A stretch of 64,000 bases of DNA from Lepidonotus clava (Eukaryota > Annelida > Polychaeta > Phyllodocida > Polynoidae), in assembly GCA_936440205.1 (NCBI GenBank), contig OW387146.1, forward strand, positions 20,088,458 to 20,152,457. The letters run 5' to 3'. The position numbers were made by a program, and so were the translations under genes. Position 1 is the stretch's first letter; each line of letters begins with the position of its first letter. The notes beneath the pieces were generated by a model. That model did not search any database, was not told the DNA's origin, and saw only the letters and a list, made by a program, of their open reading frames with translations. Of the stretch, positions 26,401-36,608 are shown one piece after another.

Positions 26401-29400
26401 CGCTTAACAGAAACCAACAGTTGTCACGGTAAAAGAAGGTGCGGACATACCCAGCCAAGGATATGACGTTCTAATAATGTTCTAATAACGTTCTGGATTG
26501 GTTCTTGTTACGTCACACTGTTAGGTTATAGCGACGTTCTTTTGATGACTCCCAATCATGTCGCTGCAACCAACTGTTGCGACATCAGATTGTGACGTTC
26601 TGACAACATTCTTGTCACGTTATTTATAAGGCTGAGACCTAATGAGAATGTCACAATAACATTCTGTTTAGGTCTAGTTGAGACCTCACTGAATGAGGAT
26701 GTCACAATAACATTCTATGTAGGTTAGGGTGACACCTAATCTAATAAGATGGTTACAGTAACCTGTTTAGGTAAGGTTCAGACCTGACATAATCAAAACA
26801 GCACAATAGCGTTCTGTTTAGGTAAGGTTTTGGCCTCCCCTGGTCAGGAGGTGACAACAATGTTCTATTTAAGTCAGGTCTAGACCTCACCTAATCAGAA
26901 TGTCACAATGACATTCTATTTTAATTTGATCTTGACCTAACCTCACCAGAACGTTATGATAACATTCTGTTTTGGTTAGGTCACAACCTCACAGAACAAT
27001 AATGTAACAGTTATGTGACATTTTAGTAAGTAACAGACAAACCAAAAAAGTATGGTTGCATAACATGACCGTTACGTCACGCCTTGGCTGGGTATACCTC
27101 CTGTGCAATATTGTCAAACGCCAGATATACTCTTAGAAAATCGACTTTAAAGATAAAAAAAACTGTAAAAGGATGAGATTGTTCATCAATAAAGCACTTA
27201 CTTGGTACTTCCAATCTGTATCTTGAACTTTGACCGATGGGTTTAGGTAGCGCCCAACTGGCTTCACAAACATAATCACCAATGTCCTCTGTAGTCACTG
27301 CCACCAACTTGTGCTCCAACCCCCAAGAGATCTCCCCATTGGCTGAGGTGAAGTTTTCCAATGTGTCTTTAGTGAGGTGAACCAAATCTTGGCCTGACTT
27401 CTGCAGCCAAATGTGGTCTGGTAGTGGATTGGATGTTGTGTTACAGGTTAATGTCACGTTGTCTCCTGGTTTGGGATATGTTGGTGGCCCATGCAGCTTC
27501 ACACCTAAGGATTGGGAAAGGAGATGGATATTCATGATCATATGATATTTTTTAAAAATTTTTAAATTTAAATTTCTTTTTATTAACCCTACTCACTCAT
27601 AAGAATGATCTTCCGTATAGGTAAAAACAACGTAATTATAATAAAGTACACAAAGTAAAGTTAGTTATATCTCAATTTACTATGTCTTGTATCTGAGATC
27701 AGAATCCAAGACAATAGTATTATAGCATATCAATAAAGGTCAAAGATGGTCACATAATTTGAATAATACATAGAAAATGTCACAGTTATAGGACAATTCC
27801 CACATAATCGGTATTTAAATAAATAAAGATTTGCATATATGGTTAGGGGTGTGTGGTCTCAATGTACTTTCCCAGAAAAGATACAATGTTATTATAAGTT
27901 TGTAGTGATGCACAATTTATATATGTTTTTGTTTCTGTAACGTTGTGTTGATAGTTCCCAATATCTCTGCTGCAATACACTGCTGTGGCATTACATTGTG
28001 ACAGTATTGCAACCTTCTGGTTGCATTTTACACTGAAACTGAAAGTTGGCATAATGTTCTATTTCGGTTTGGTTTTAACTTTACCCATAGAACGATTTGT
28101 TGCGTTTTGAGACAATACCATCAAATGATGTACTGTAATGTGCCATTAAGGTAAGTAACAGACTGACAAATATAACATAATAAGTTAAATGCACATACCA
28201 AGCACCTCCAATCTGTACTCTGCCTTACGTATGTCTGTGTATGACGTATACCAGCGGGCCTCACATGTGTAGTTACCCGTGTCTTCTGCTGTAGCCTCCT
28301 CTATTGTAAACTCCACCCAGCCAATGACTTGTCCATTAGCATATTGTATTCTCATCTCACTTTGCCTTGCATACAGAAGGGCCAGTGTTGGATTTGCTCT
28401 ATCAAGTCGTATGAAGTATGGCAGTTCTGATGCTGTTGCGGTACAGACTAACCTTACTTCTTGCCCAGAGCCTATAGGAATGTTGGGGTGGGCATACAGC
28501 GATATGAACTTGTCTGGAAAATATAATGTCAAATGAAAAGAAGGTTAGATTTAATTAATGTTATACATGTATCTCAGATAGCATATTGTTTTACATACAG
28601 ATACATTCATTACTCATCACAATATAGATATATTTATGTAGATCTATACATGATAATACTACTTTCTTTCGTGGATCTTGCTTAACACATTCTGTGTAAT
28701 AACAGCCTTCTTCCACTCAAACCAGGGACACCGCTCACAATTCGGGCAACTATAGCCCATATTCCACTTTGCGGTGGGGAGGCACTAGCGGTGCTCTTTT
28801 CTGGTCACCGCAAGCAAATTGTGTTTCAGAAACGGACATGTTCGTTTCTGCCACCGCAAGCAATCAAAAGAAATCTCTATAAAATCATTTTAAACTATAA
28901 ATATAAAATCATAAAAAAATCATAAAAATCATAATAAGATCATAAAAAAGTTTAAAAAAATGTGTTTAATGATTTAAAACAATATCAAATCATTTGCAGT
29001 GGTGCTTGCGGTGGCCCACCACAAGTACCACCGCAAGTACCACCGCAAGTAATGTCTATATTCCACCATGCGGTGGCCAGATTCAATTGCGGTGGGAACA
29101 AACACCGCTAGTAAAACACCCACCGCGAGCAAAACGCCGCGCAGTGGAATATGGCCTTATGTGGGCATGTTTCATATCTGAGGTTGTGTGTGTAGGGATG
29201 TCATATATATGCGACCCATGTGAATCATGTTGGAGGCTTTGGATCATATCTGAAGTTCGTTGTATTGGAAGCTGTAGGTTGTGCTTGAAGGTCATGGGTC
29301 GCATTAATTTTGGAGGATGCGCGTCATCTTTGGAGGCTGTGGATCATATTTGGAGACTGTGCGCCGTGCATTGGAGTTTGGTCATTTGTGGAGGTGTTTG

Positions 29401-31290
29401 GAGGAGGAAGTGCGTGATGTTTTGAGGCTGCACGTGGGTGCCGTTTGGAGGGTGGTGGTGGTGTTTGGAGGCTGTGAGTGGTGTTTGGAGGCTGTGGGTG
29501 GTGTTTGGCAGCCGTGGGTGGTGTTTGGAGGCTGTGGGTGGTGTTTGGAGGCAGTGGGTGGTGTTTGGAGGCTGTGGGTGGTGTTTGGAGGCTGTGGGTG
29601 GTGTTTGGAGGCTGTGGGTGGTGTTTGGAGGCCGTGGGTGGTGTTTGGAAGCTGTGAGTGGTGTTTGGAGGCTGTGGGTGGTGTTTGGAGGCTGTGAGTG
29701 GTGTTTGGAGGCTGTGGGTGGTGTTTGGAGGCTGTGAGTGGTGTTTGGTGGCTATGGGAGGTGTATAGAGGCTGTGTGAGGTGTTTGGAGGCTGTGGGTG
29801 GTGTTTGGAGGCCGTGGGTGGTGTTTGGAGGCTGTGAGTGGTGTTTGGAGGCTGTGGGTGGTGTTTGGAGGCTGTGAGTGGTGTTTGGAGGCTGTGGGTG
29901 GTGTTTGGAGGCTGTGAGTGGTGTTTGGTGGCTATGGGAGGTGTATAGAGGCTGTGTGAGGTGTTTGGAGGCCGTGGGTGGTGTTTGGAGGCTGTGGAGG
30001 TTGTGTGTCGTGTTTGGAGGATGTGGACTGTGGGTCATGTCTGGAGGCTGTGGGTCATGTTTGGAGGCTGTGGGTAGTGTTAGGAGGTTGTGCATTGTGT
30101 ATGGGAGCTATAGGTCCTGTTTAGGGGTCACAGGCTGTGTGTAGGACTGTGGTACGTGAATGTGGGTTGTACCTGTAGGTAGAGTGTAAAGGCCCTATTA
30201 CACAACATGACAACAGCTAGGACATAACCACGACATGATCACGACATGACCATGTCGTGGTCATGTCGTGGGATGCTTAGACATGGATGCTATCCCCATA
30301 GTGTAAAGGCCATATTCCACATGCCGAAAGTATGCGCTGCCGATACTGAGCCTCTCCATGGTAACGTTCCATACTGGCAGCCTGTACTTTCAGCGTGATT
30401 TCGGCGGCCGAAAGTGCGATATCGGCGGCCGAAAGTGTGATATCAGCAGCCAGTACGAAATCGGCAGGAAAAATTTACCAACACGTTGGTAAATTTTATC
30501 GGCAGTGCCGCCGAAAATGTATCGGCAGCATACTTTCAGTATGTGGAATACGGCCTTAATAGTAAAAGTCGTAATAGCTACGGCTTTAAAGTTGCAAAAT
30601 GCGATTTTTATCACAGTAAAAGCCATAGGTCTCATGTCGCAGAGGACATAAGTCTCCTCACAATCAAAAGCCTGAGAACATCGTGTAGTGTAATAGGCCC
30701 TTAAGGTTATGTAAATCGTCGGGGGAGTGTAAGATCGGGACTGCAATCATGATCATGATGTTTTTTTTTAATGAATGTTGAGAACTTTCAAATTTTAGAT
30801 TTCTTTGAACCTAAATTATCTTTACATCGTCATAAAGCAATATACCTGAGGGCAGTTCTAATATGTGACAATAATAAACTAATAATTCATATTCTTCAAA
30901 AATTAAAGTATGCGCAAGGTTATGCGTCATTTCCGTATATGAACAACTATGGGCATAGCTATATAAAGGTATATTATGACAAATATCATTAGTATGGAAA
31001 GATATCTCAGTTAATTAAAGATAGAATAATGCATTCAACCATTCAGCTTTTCAGTTACCTAATACATTCAGGCAATTATCTCTAACTAAACCAAGTAATG
31101 GCATTTTAGACCAGGAAGAATATCCCTAATACCAAAACACAAATGCCATACCAAAACACAAATACAATATTTTCCTTTCAGACCAGGAAAAAATATCTGC
31201 AATACAAAAACACAAATGTAAAGCCATACCTTGTGAGGCTGCCCCTGTTATAATCCAAAGAAATAAAGCAACAGCCAATGTTGAATCCAT
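20339..31290 (-). CDS. ITIM-bearing multi-Ig type I membrane receptor (10 exons, 710 aa)
   Basis: I assembled ten exons whose GT-AG sites and phases all close into 710 codons plus stop. Residues 1-20 are a signal peptide (MDSTLAVALFLWIITGAASQ). Five phase 1-1 exons encode ectodomains. Domains 1, 2, 3 and 5 have the Ig cysteine pair and the (D)xGxYxC signature; domain 4 is atypical. One helix (about 561-582, then RHFKKK as stop-transfer) is followed by about 125 cytoplasmic residues. The tail has four tyrosines: LYANA (Y635, YxN, Grb2-type), IYADP (Y650), VMYSDI (Y672) and VDYACI (Y701). The last two match the ITIM consensus (V/I/L/S)xYxx(I/L/V) and lie 29 residues apart, a spacing suited to tandem-SH2 phosphatases. 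A proline-rich KPPQKP lies in between. By architecture it is an inhibitory-type immune or adhesion receptor at the plasma membrane. The ligand is unknown and no named orthologue is recognised. Introns hold several MITEs and a minisatellite. Confidence 0.85.
20655..20820. mobile_element. Short inverted-repeat element in last Ig-gene intron
   Basis: Ends AGGGGCCTTTCATTAAGCAC and the complement-like TACTTAATGGAAGGTCCCTT, with two internal repeats of AAAAAATCTCAGA.CCCCC. A one-ended relative starts near 14.84 kb. Confidence 0.6.
20970..21177. mobile_element. MITE, GCCCCATACCCAC family, copy 4
   Basis: Near-perfect inverted ends GCCCCATACCCACTAGGCGA and its complement, both flanked by TAAA/TTTA. 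The arms continue inward (CAGCGACTGGAGA / GTCGCCAGTCGCC), so it folds as a long hairpin. It is the best-preserved copy in the window and lies in the last intron of the Ig receptor gene. Confidence 0.8.
21415..21582. mobile_element. hAT-like short element with 5-bp target duplication
   Basis: A 168-bp element from CAGGGGCGGATCCAGGATTT to AAATCCGCGCCTG, flanked by ATTTC on both sides (21410-21414, 21583-21587). It is in an intron of the Ig receptor gene. Confidence 0.8.
21648..21770 (-). CDS. Ig receptor exon 9: tail with YxN tyrosine
   Basis: 41 codons, phase 0-0. Contains VSLYANAG and SNIYADPI, two tyrosines in SH2-ligand-like contexts but not ITIMs. Donor is AAG|GTGATT. Confidence 0.8.
22232..22335 (-). 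CDS. Ig receptor exon 8: proximal cytoplasmic tail
   Basis: 104 nt, phase 1 to 0. Hydrophilic, with the proline-rich stretch LQKPPQKPD and no tyrosine. Acceptor TTTCCTCAG, donor AAA|GTGAGA. Confidence 0.8.
23188..23307 (-). CDS. Ig receptor exon 7: transmembrane segment
   Basis: 40 codons, phase 1-1. A short stalk (HQATGLFTPTT) then a hydrophobic helix (IIGGFAIFLIAIILVVCLAW) and the basic stop-transfer RHFKKK. Donor is AAG|GTAAGT. Confidence 0.87.
23582..24042. mobile_element. MITE, AATAAGCCCATCCCA family, copy 2
   Basis: About 461 bp with inverted ends AATTAGCCCATCCCA and TGGGATGGGCTTATT. Interior shares GGGTTGGACAAGGG and CCAAATAGGGTTGG motifs with other copies. It is intronic, next to the exon for Ig domain 5. 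Confidence 0.65.
24134..24427 (-). CDS. Ig receptor exon 6: Ig domain 5
   Basis: 98 codons, phase 1-1. I-set-like: ITITC, FSWTLNG and LGIYRCTAVN. It is the membrane-proximal Ig. Donor is GGCG|GTAAGT. Confidence 0.87.
24738..25109 (-). CDS. Ig receptor exon 5: atypical domain 4
   Basis: 124 codons, phase 1-1, so it is inherited as one module like its neighbours. Three cysteines (PRCNN, SLSCE, DVHC), AWYYWYSPNG and FNGRYRF, but no DxGxYxC. It may be a divergent Ig domain or another beta-sandwich. Confidence 0.8.
25863..26162 (-). CDS. Ig receptor exon 4: Ig domain 3
   Basis: 100 codons, phase 1-1, with acceptor ATTTCAG and donor ACCA|GTAAGT. Shows VTLMC and SDDGDYYC. The core Trp is not evident (MGVERHG). 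Confidence 0.85.
26448..27094. mobile_element. MITE with internal 50-bp tandem repeats
   Basis: Ends TACCCAGCCAAGG and CCTTGGCTGGGTA are perfect 13-bp inverted repeats. From about 26.63 to 27.00 kb it contains some seven units of about 50 bp, each with ...GTCACAATAACATTCTG and TAGGT...GAGACCT segments. It is intronic in the Ig receptor gene. The same array is in protease A intron 2, and a partial copy is near 45.15-45.45 kb. Confidence 0.75.
27202..27504 (-). CDS. Ig receptor exon 3: Ig domain 2
   Basis: 101 codons, phase 1-1, canonical: VTLTC, IWLQ and EDIGDYVC, with several N-glycosylation sequons (NVT, NTT, NFT). Donor is CCAA|GTAAGT. Confidence 0.87.
28199..28513 (-). CDS. Ig receptor exon 2: Ig domain 1
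   Basis: 105 codons, phase 1-1, with acceptor TTTTCCAG and donor CTTG|GTATGT. Shows VRLVC and EDTGNYTC (an N-glycosylation sequon sits in NYT). The usual Trp of the C strand is replaced (YFIRLDR). Confidence 0.85.
28755..29156. mobile_element. MITE, GGCCATATTCCAC family, copy 2
   Basis: Left end GCCCATATTCCACTTTGCGG, right end the complement AGTGGAATATGGCC. Inside are paired CACCGCAAGCA and TGCTTGCGGTGG motifs around an AT-rich centre. It lies in intron 1 of the Ig receptor gene. Confidence 0.7.
29380..30140. repeat. 20-bp minisatellite with 180-bp higher-order unit
   Basis: About 38 units of GTGTTTGGAGGCTGTGGGTG with point variants. A distinctive variant block (GTGTTTGGTGGCTATGGGAG then GTGTATAGAGGCTGTGTGAG) occurs at 29741 and again at 29921, exactly nine units (180 bp) apart, which is evidence of a segmental duplication inside the array. 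The array produces long spurious ORFs on both strands. It lies in Ig receptor intron 1. Confidence 0.9.
30191..30700. mobile_element. GGCCCTATTACAC-terminus MITE carrying a nested MITE
   Basis: Outer inverted ends GGCCCTATTACAC and GTGTAATAGGCCC (perfect 13-bp), flanked by TAAA and TTAA. Just inside is a CACGACATGACCATGTCGTG hairpin. A second MITE (30308-30555) sits within it. A left-end relative occurs near 8.17 kb. Confidence 0.7.
30308..30555. mobile_element. MITE, GGCCATATTCCAC family, copy 3 (nested)
   Basis: Ends GGCCATATTCCACATGCCGA and the complement TATGTGGAATACGGCC. Interior repeats CGGCGGCCGAAAGTG and ATCGGCAG. It is inserted into the element at 30191-30700. Confidence 0.7.
31230..31290 (-). 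CDS. Ig receptor exon 1: signal peptide
   Basis: The ATG is at 31290. The exon gives 20 codons of hydrophobic leader plus one base and ends at a CAAG|GTATGG donor (phase 1). An in-frame upstream ATG exists at 31350, but the chosen start directly precedes the leader. Confidence 0.8.
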
Positions 31291-31327
31291 TTTTGTCGTT
31301 CTATTAGTGCCTTTCAACTGAATGTGT

Positions 31328-31337
31328 ACTATATAGT
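31328..31337 (-). promoter_or_regulatory. Possible TATA box of the Ig receptor gene
   Basis: ACTATATAGT lies about 38-47 bases before the ATG on the minus strand. It would give a very short 5' UTR if used. Only the motif and its spacing support it. Confidence 0.3.
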
Positions 31338-33146
31338 CTGTATTGCGCATCTCAGCTACATCACCTCAGTATAGTCTCCAAAATTGGAGACATTCGGAAA
31401 TATAACAATGTCACACTTTATTTGGTATATTTCACTTTGGAAACTTTATCCCAATAACAATAATTAGAAATAGTTAATAACCAATATTGCTATTAAACAT
31501 TGGTCTCTTACCTCAGACATATTTTTGCAATGTGAGGGAGTGGTTCCCCATGTATTTAAGCGACAAATATGTCAAAATTAGCAGAAGTGGAATATAGGAA
31601 AATGTGTCTTATTGAATTTCCGAATGTGTTTTCTAGTCCTGAAGGATGTGGTTGCTATCTCCGTGTGCCCATCGTGTCTGTCCTGACCCACGTTATGATA
31701 ACACAAACAGAACCGGGTAACAGGGGAACAACAACATTACTTCAGCTATATACTCCCACAGTATAGGGCTGTAATCAAATGATGATTGATGATTATATAT
31801 ATATAGGTGTGGCTACAATCAAAAACAGTCTTTTGTGGAAATATCGAGCGTGAAGACTTTTTAATCTACATCAACAGCAATGTATAAATCACATTTTTCA
31901 CATCATGTTTTTTTGCTATCAGAGAATTTAACTCATTTTACCGTCCCTATTTTGCACAATTATTTTAGGTCAGTTCATGTATGCTGATTATCTACTATTC
32001 AAAACACATTTATAATTCCAATACAATTTGATGAAGAGAAATAACTTAACTGCAAACCATGCCAATACTCAAATGCAAACACAAATGGATGTTATCCAGG
32101 GATTTTTATCTAGACATAATATCCACGGGGGTTCTGGAAAAATCTGAGAGGGTTCTAGGTATATCTAAGCGCATTCAGGAAATCTGAAGGGGTTCCAATC
32201 AAATATAAGGGGGTTCCAAATGATAATTTTACCAAATTTGCTATGTTCATGAAATCCTTGGAATCTCCCTCGGTACGGCACAAATGTTTTGTCTGACACA
32301 ATATTTTGAACCTACTTTAAAATAAGGATTATGATCAATTCTTAACATTCAGTCAATACCCTCTATGCACCTTTCTCAATAGTGTGGCGCCCTGCTAGCG
32401 GAAAGACCTGAACCAAGCGATTGGGATAATTATGGGGTCGTATGGGCTCAGTCTTAAAGGCGTGATCTCGTCCGTGGCTATGTCGTTAGGCTCACGTTGG
32501 TGGACTTAAGTCCGACAACAGGAGGACGAGACCACTCCTTTAAAGAATTTGAAACAAGGCGTCTATAAGAGGGTTCACTGCGCAGGTTCATGAAAAAGGT
32601 GTATAGCCTTGTATGAACTACACCTTCAACTTGACCCAGGCCTCTCTGCGCAAACCCATAAAAAGGGCGTATACCCTGTTATCAGTATGAAGATGCCTTA
32701 ATATGTTAATGTTTATTAATCTCTATGTGCCTGATATACAGACAAAAATAACATGCTGTCATAAATGTCTGTCACGTTCTGATACTAAACAACGTTTAGT
32801 CCAGGATTTGTCCCATTAAAAATGCCTTTGAACTACGGAAACAGAACTCAAAAAATCAGGATGTGATCGTGTTCATGTGACAATAGAAACTAGATTGGTC
32901 TATGAAGACCGTAAAGTCATGGTTGTATCATTTACGGCTAATGTTTTATCTGTTAGCTACAGGCGGCTACCTACTTGAATAGAATATCCTCTATTTGTGG
33001 AATATTATGTCAGGGATGGATCCAGGATTTTGATACGTGCGTTTCACGGTTCATCATAGCAGGATTTGTCCCACTAAAAAGGTTTTTGACATAATTATAG
33101 AAACAGAAACTTGAAATCCAGGATGCCATCATAATCATGTGCCATA

Positions 33147-33177
<31 letters not shown>

Positions 33178-34611
33178 ATTCTTATTGATTGCCCTCAAAG
33201 TACTCAAAGATCTTCAAGACAGTTAATTGAATATAGATATATACATATTATATATAAATATAAGCTATATTAACATTATGAATTTCTTAGTGTAATTATT
33301 CTATAGTAATACATTTACTTAAAGATATTTATAGTTTGGTTGAAAATAATGATTGGTCTGTAATGTTGAGCTGAACACAAAGTCGTAGTTCTTCTCCTTT
33401 ATCTGCCAATGTTTTATCTGTCTGCTACATGCGGCTACCTTATATCCCCTACTTGCACTTGGATAGAATATCTTGTACTTTCTTTTTAGATATTCTGCCA
33501 CATCCAACAACATCCAATGTTTTGTATAAGATTGAAATCTCTCATCGATATACTCATGGGCAGAACCTGGGGGTAGGTACAGGGGCATTGGTTATGTGCC
33601 CCCCCCCCCCTTTTGCCGAAACATTTCTGTTTAATAAACCATTTAGACCCTTAAGGTGGGAATCCGAGTGATGCAAATGAAGCTGGCGATCCACGATGCA
33701 ACAAAATGCCAACTGATTTTCTTCTCATGCATTTTTCACATATTTAGAAATACATTTTAAGGTGATCATTCCGTCGGCATAAAGCAGTTTAGGAATAGTC
33801 GGTTAGAAATGATATATCTTAATAGCATAATCATTATTTATCAAACCGATATCTTAAATGGGTAAATAATCTGTCCAAAATCGCGTCGTGGATCATCAGC
33901 ATTGAATTTTGGTCGAATCTCAGCATTCACATGATCAGGAATCCTCTAAGACGATCAGAAATGGTTGTAAAACGACCGCTATTGGCGTTCCAATTGAGGA
34001 TAACGACTAGACATTAATGGGAAAACGCTTGAGAAGTATCTAGTGATGCCAGGATTTCTTTCGAAAACATGGGGGAGGGAAATCATGATCAACATGCAGG
34101 CGAAGTACTAGATGAAATGTCATGCAGTCGTGTAACGTTTGATATCATTCCCACCAGAAGAGGGGGCAACTGAGTAGGTAAGCTATCCCTGAACAAGAAT
34201 TCAGTGTATTACATGTTTTGCAATAAAGTGGCACCGCCCTGGTGTTTTAACTTTGAAACACCTTTTCTTGGATTTTCCTATGGTAAAGAATTCACGTGAT
34301 CTGTTATGCCAAAGTTTCTTAAAATAAAAGCACACGTTAATTACTTGTATTGGACAGTTGCTTATAGGTGTCAAAAGTGAAACACTCATTATGTACTGGG
34401 TGACTATTTCCTTTATTGTACATGTATCTTCATACTTATGATTATCATACCTGCATTTCAAATCTTCTGGTAGATACATGTGTACTTATAGTCCAAATGG
34501 TGGTATATATCAGCCAACAATCAACACTTGAACCAATTTTTTTTTCCAGAAATGCTGTAGCAGCAGTTGAAACGTGTAATTGTCTTATCTTTTAATAACA
34601 TTTCAATAAGG

Positions 34612-34769
34612 GCGGTATTATAATAAGAAGGCCCGGGGAGGTCGTCCTCGGGGACCCCCTGACGTACGTACCGGGGCCCCCCTGACGGCCCTCGCCCGGA
34701 GTCAGGGGCCCCCGGTACGTACAGCCATCCGAGGACGGCCTCTAAGGGCCTTCTTTATTTTATTACCCG
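34612..34769. mobile_element. GC-rich foldback element
   Basis: About 158 bp with strongly GC-rich, C/G-run interior in very AT-rich surroundings. Arms GAAGGCCCGGGGAGGTCGTC and the complement-like GACGGCCTCTAAGGGCCTTC extend outward into TTATTA/TAATAA, and CGTACGTACCGGGGCC pairs with GGCCCCCGGTACGTAC-like sequence inside. Likely a foldback or MITE insertion. Confidence 0.6.
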
Positions 34770-35857
34770 ATAATAATGTAAAATATTTGTGATGTAATAT
34801 ATTTGTCATATTGTCATATCCTAAGCTGAATAGCTGCCGCACTGCTGCTTTATCAGTGCATGCAAATGTTTGTGTTCGAATAAGTCATTTATAAAATGAT
34901 TAAACTAGTTTGACATGAAGTCGGTTGGTTTGTGATTTGCTAAGACAACAATGTAAGGAGCACATATAGATATAGATCTAATTGTTATAATAATTATATT
35001 GTCAAATACAGTTGGGTATTCACGAATAATCAGGCCTACATTTTTTTCTTTTGAATTCAGTTTGTTTATTCAGACATAAAAATAAGCTTTAACCGCTTGT
35101 TTTCGTTTTACATCTGAGTTGTTTGTAAACTGTTAAAGGTTACAACCCAATAAACATTAAATAAAATAATAATAGTACAAAATGAATTCAATTATACTGA
35201 TAAAATATACATAATCAATAATAAATATAGTGTCATAACATCATAAATAATCTGATCTTACATATTGGACTTGTAAAACGTCAATGTCTAAAATTAATCT
35301 AATAAACAAATAAGCACAATAAGGCTTAGGTAATAAGAACAGTAGTACAGTTATCACAGGAGGCATATATTATTAGATATATTATTGTGTCTCGAAAATA
35401 ACACAATATACTTAATCATGACTTTTGGTTAATTCTCAACCATTGACGTATGTTTCAATTCCCATGTCTATCAGAATCTTATCATCTGACAAGGTCTAGT
35501 TCAGCTTTTAGCACCAAACATGATTTTACAGAATTTACCGCCGATTATTATCAAGCAACTAAGACATGTAATGAATATGTTGAGTGTGAAATGAAAAACT
35601 CAGAGTAATAAACGTTTAATTATAAATTTCACAAAGTACTTTTGTATGACAATATTTCTGTATAATATGCACACAAAAATTAAACCTCATCAAAAATATG
35701 CATGTTTGGACTATGAATGTCAAGTACCGGTATTTTGCCAAGTCAGCAGGTGATTCCCCACATTATCTCAAGTTTCAAGCTAAGACAAGAAAATACATTG
35801 AAAACTCAAGTAAGATTCATTTTAAGAGAGGGAACAGGAGGGTTCAAAGCAACAAAG

Positions 35858-35903
35858 ATGAGAATGATTCGTTTGGTTTTCTTGGCTGCGTTGGCATCCT
35901 CGG
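35858..35903 (+). CDS. Protease A exon 1: signal peptide
   Basis: MRMIRLVFLAALASS plus one base, then donor CGG|GTAAGA (phase 1). Confidence 0.8.
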
Positions 35904-36608
35904 GTAAGAGTTCTTATAATTATCAATTCAATTGTTTAAAGGTAATTAGAACTGGGTGACATTGTTTAAGTTTGGAAAACAAAATCATAGAATCGGACTG
36001 GAAATGCATGAATTGTTATGAACTGTACATTTACGTGCTGTTCCTTCCATTTTTATTGAATGTCTTAACAGATGTTTCATTTATATATGAAACACCGGTT
36101 GGTGAAAATTCAACCAAATATCAACTATGGCTGCATATCTAACCCTTACCCTTGGCCCGTTGCACAATGGGTTTAATAACAACGAAAATCAATTAAACAA
36201 CAAAACTTTTCCTTGTTACTTTCATCATAACAATGATCGTTTTGACACTAAAAAAAACTTATTCAGAATGCCCTCAATGACCTGTAACTTTTACTGATTC
36301 TTTTTTCTAATTTTTTTCCCTTCATATATCAATTTACAGAATTTAATTTCATCCAGAAGAAATAGAGTTTTTAGGATTTTCATAACGATGAAACATTTCG
36401 TTGTTAAGCAAACAATCTTTAAGTTATCTTACGGTGATCCTAACAACGAAAATCCATTGTGCAATGGGCCACCTATGGAGGCAGGCAAATTCTGCACACG
36501 TTTCAAGTTTTTTGCCTCCTTTTCACTCATACATATGAATCCTAAAAATATTAGAAAATCATACAAAAAGACAGCTGTTGTTTTTGCATTAACATTGTTT
36601 GCTTGTAG

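Larger units (their letters stand above)
31291..35857. other. Intergenic stretch between Ig receptor and protease A
   Basis: No gene is seen. It contains a small inverted-repeat element with TTAAAGGCGTGATCTCGTCC / GACGAGACCACTCCTTTAAA ends (about 32.45-32.54 kb), a GGGGGTTCC repeat scrap (about 32.13-32.28 kb), a CAGGGATGGATCCAGG one-ended copy (about 33.01 kb), a poly-T tract (about 33.15-33.17 kb) and the GC-rich foldback at 34.61-34.77 kb. The remainder is AT-rich and unremarkable. Confidence 0.55.

Noticed and set aside
29382-30095. A 237-codon minus-strand frame of HPQPPNTTHSLQTPP-type repeats and plus-strand WCLEAVGGVWRL repeats
   Set aside because: It is the translation of the 20-bp minisatellite. 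Three units make 60 bases, so frames stay open in several registers and on both strands. It lies within an intron.
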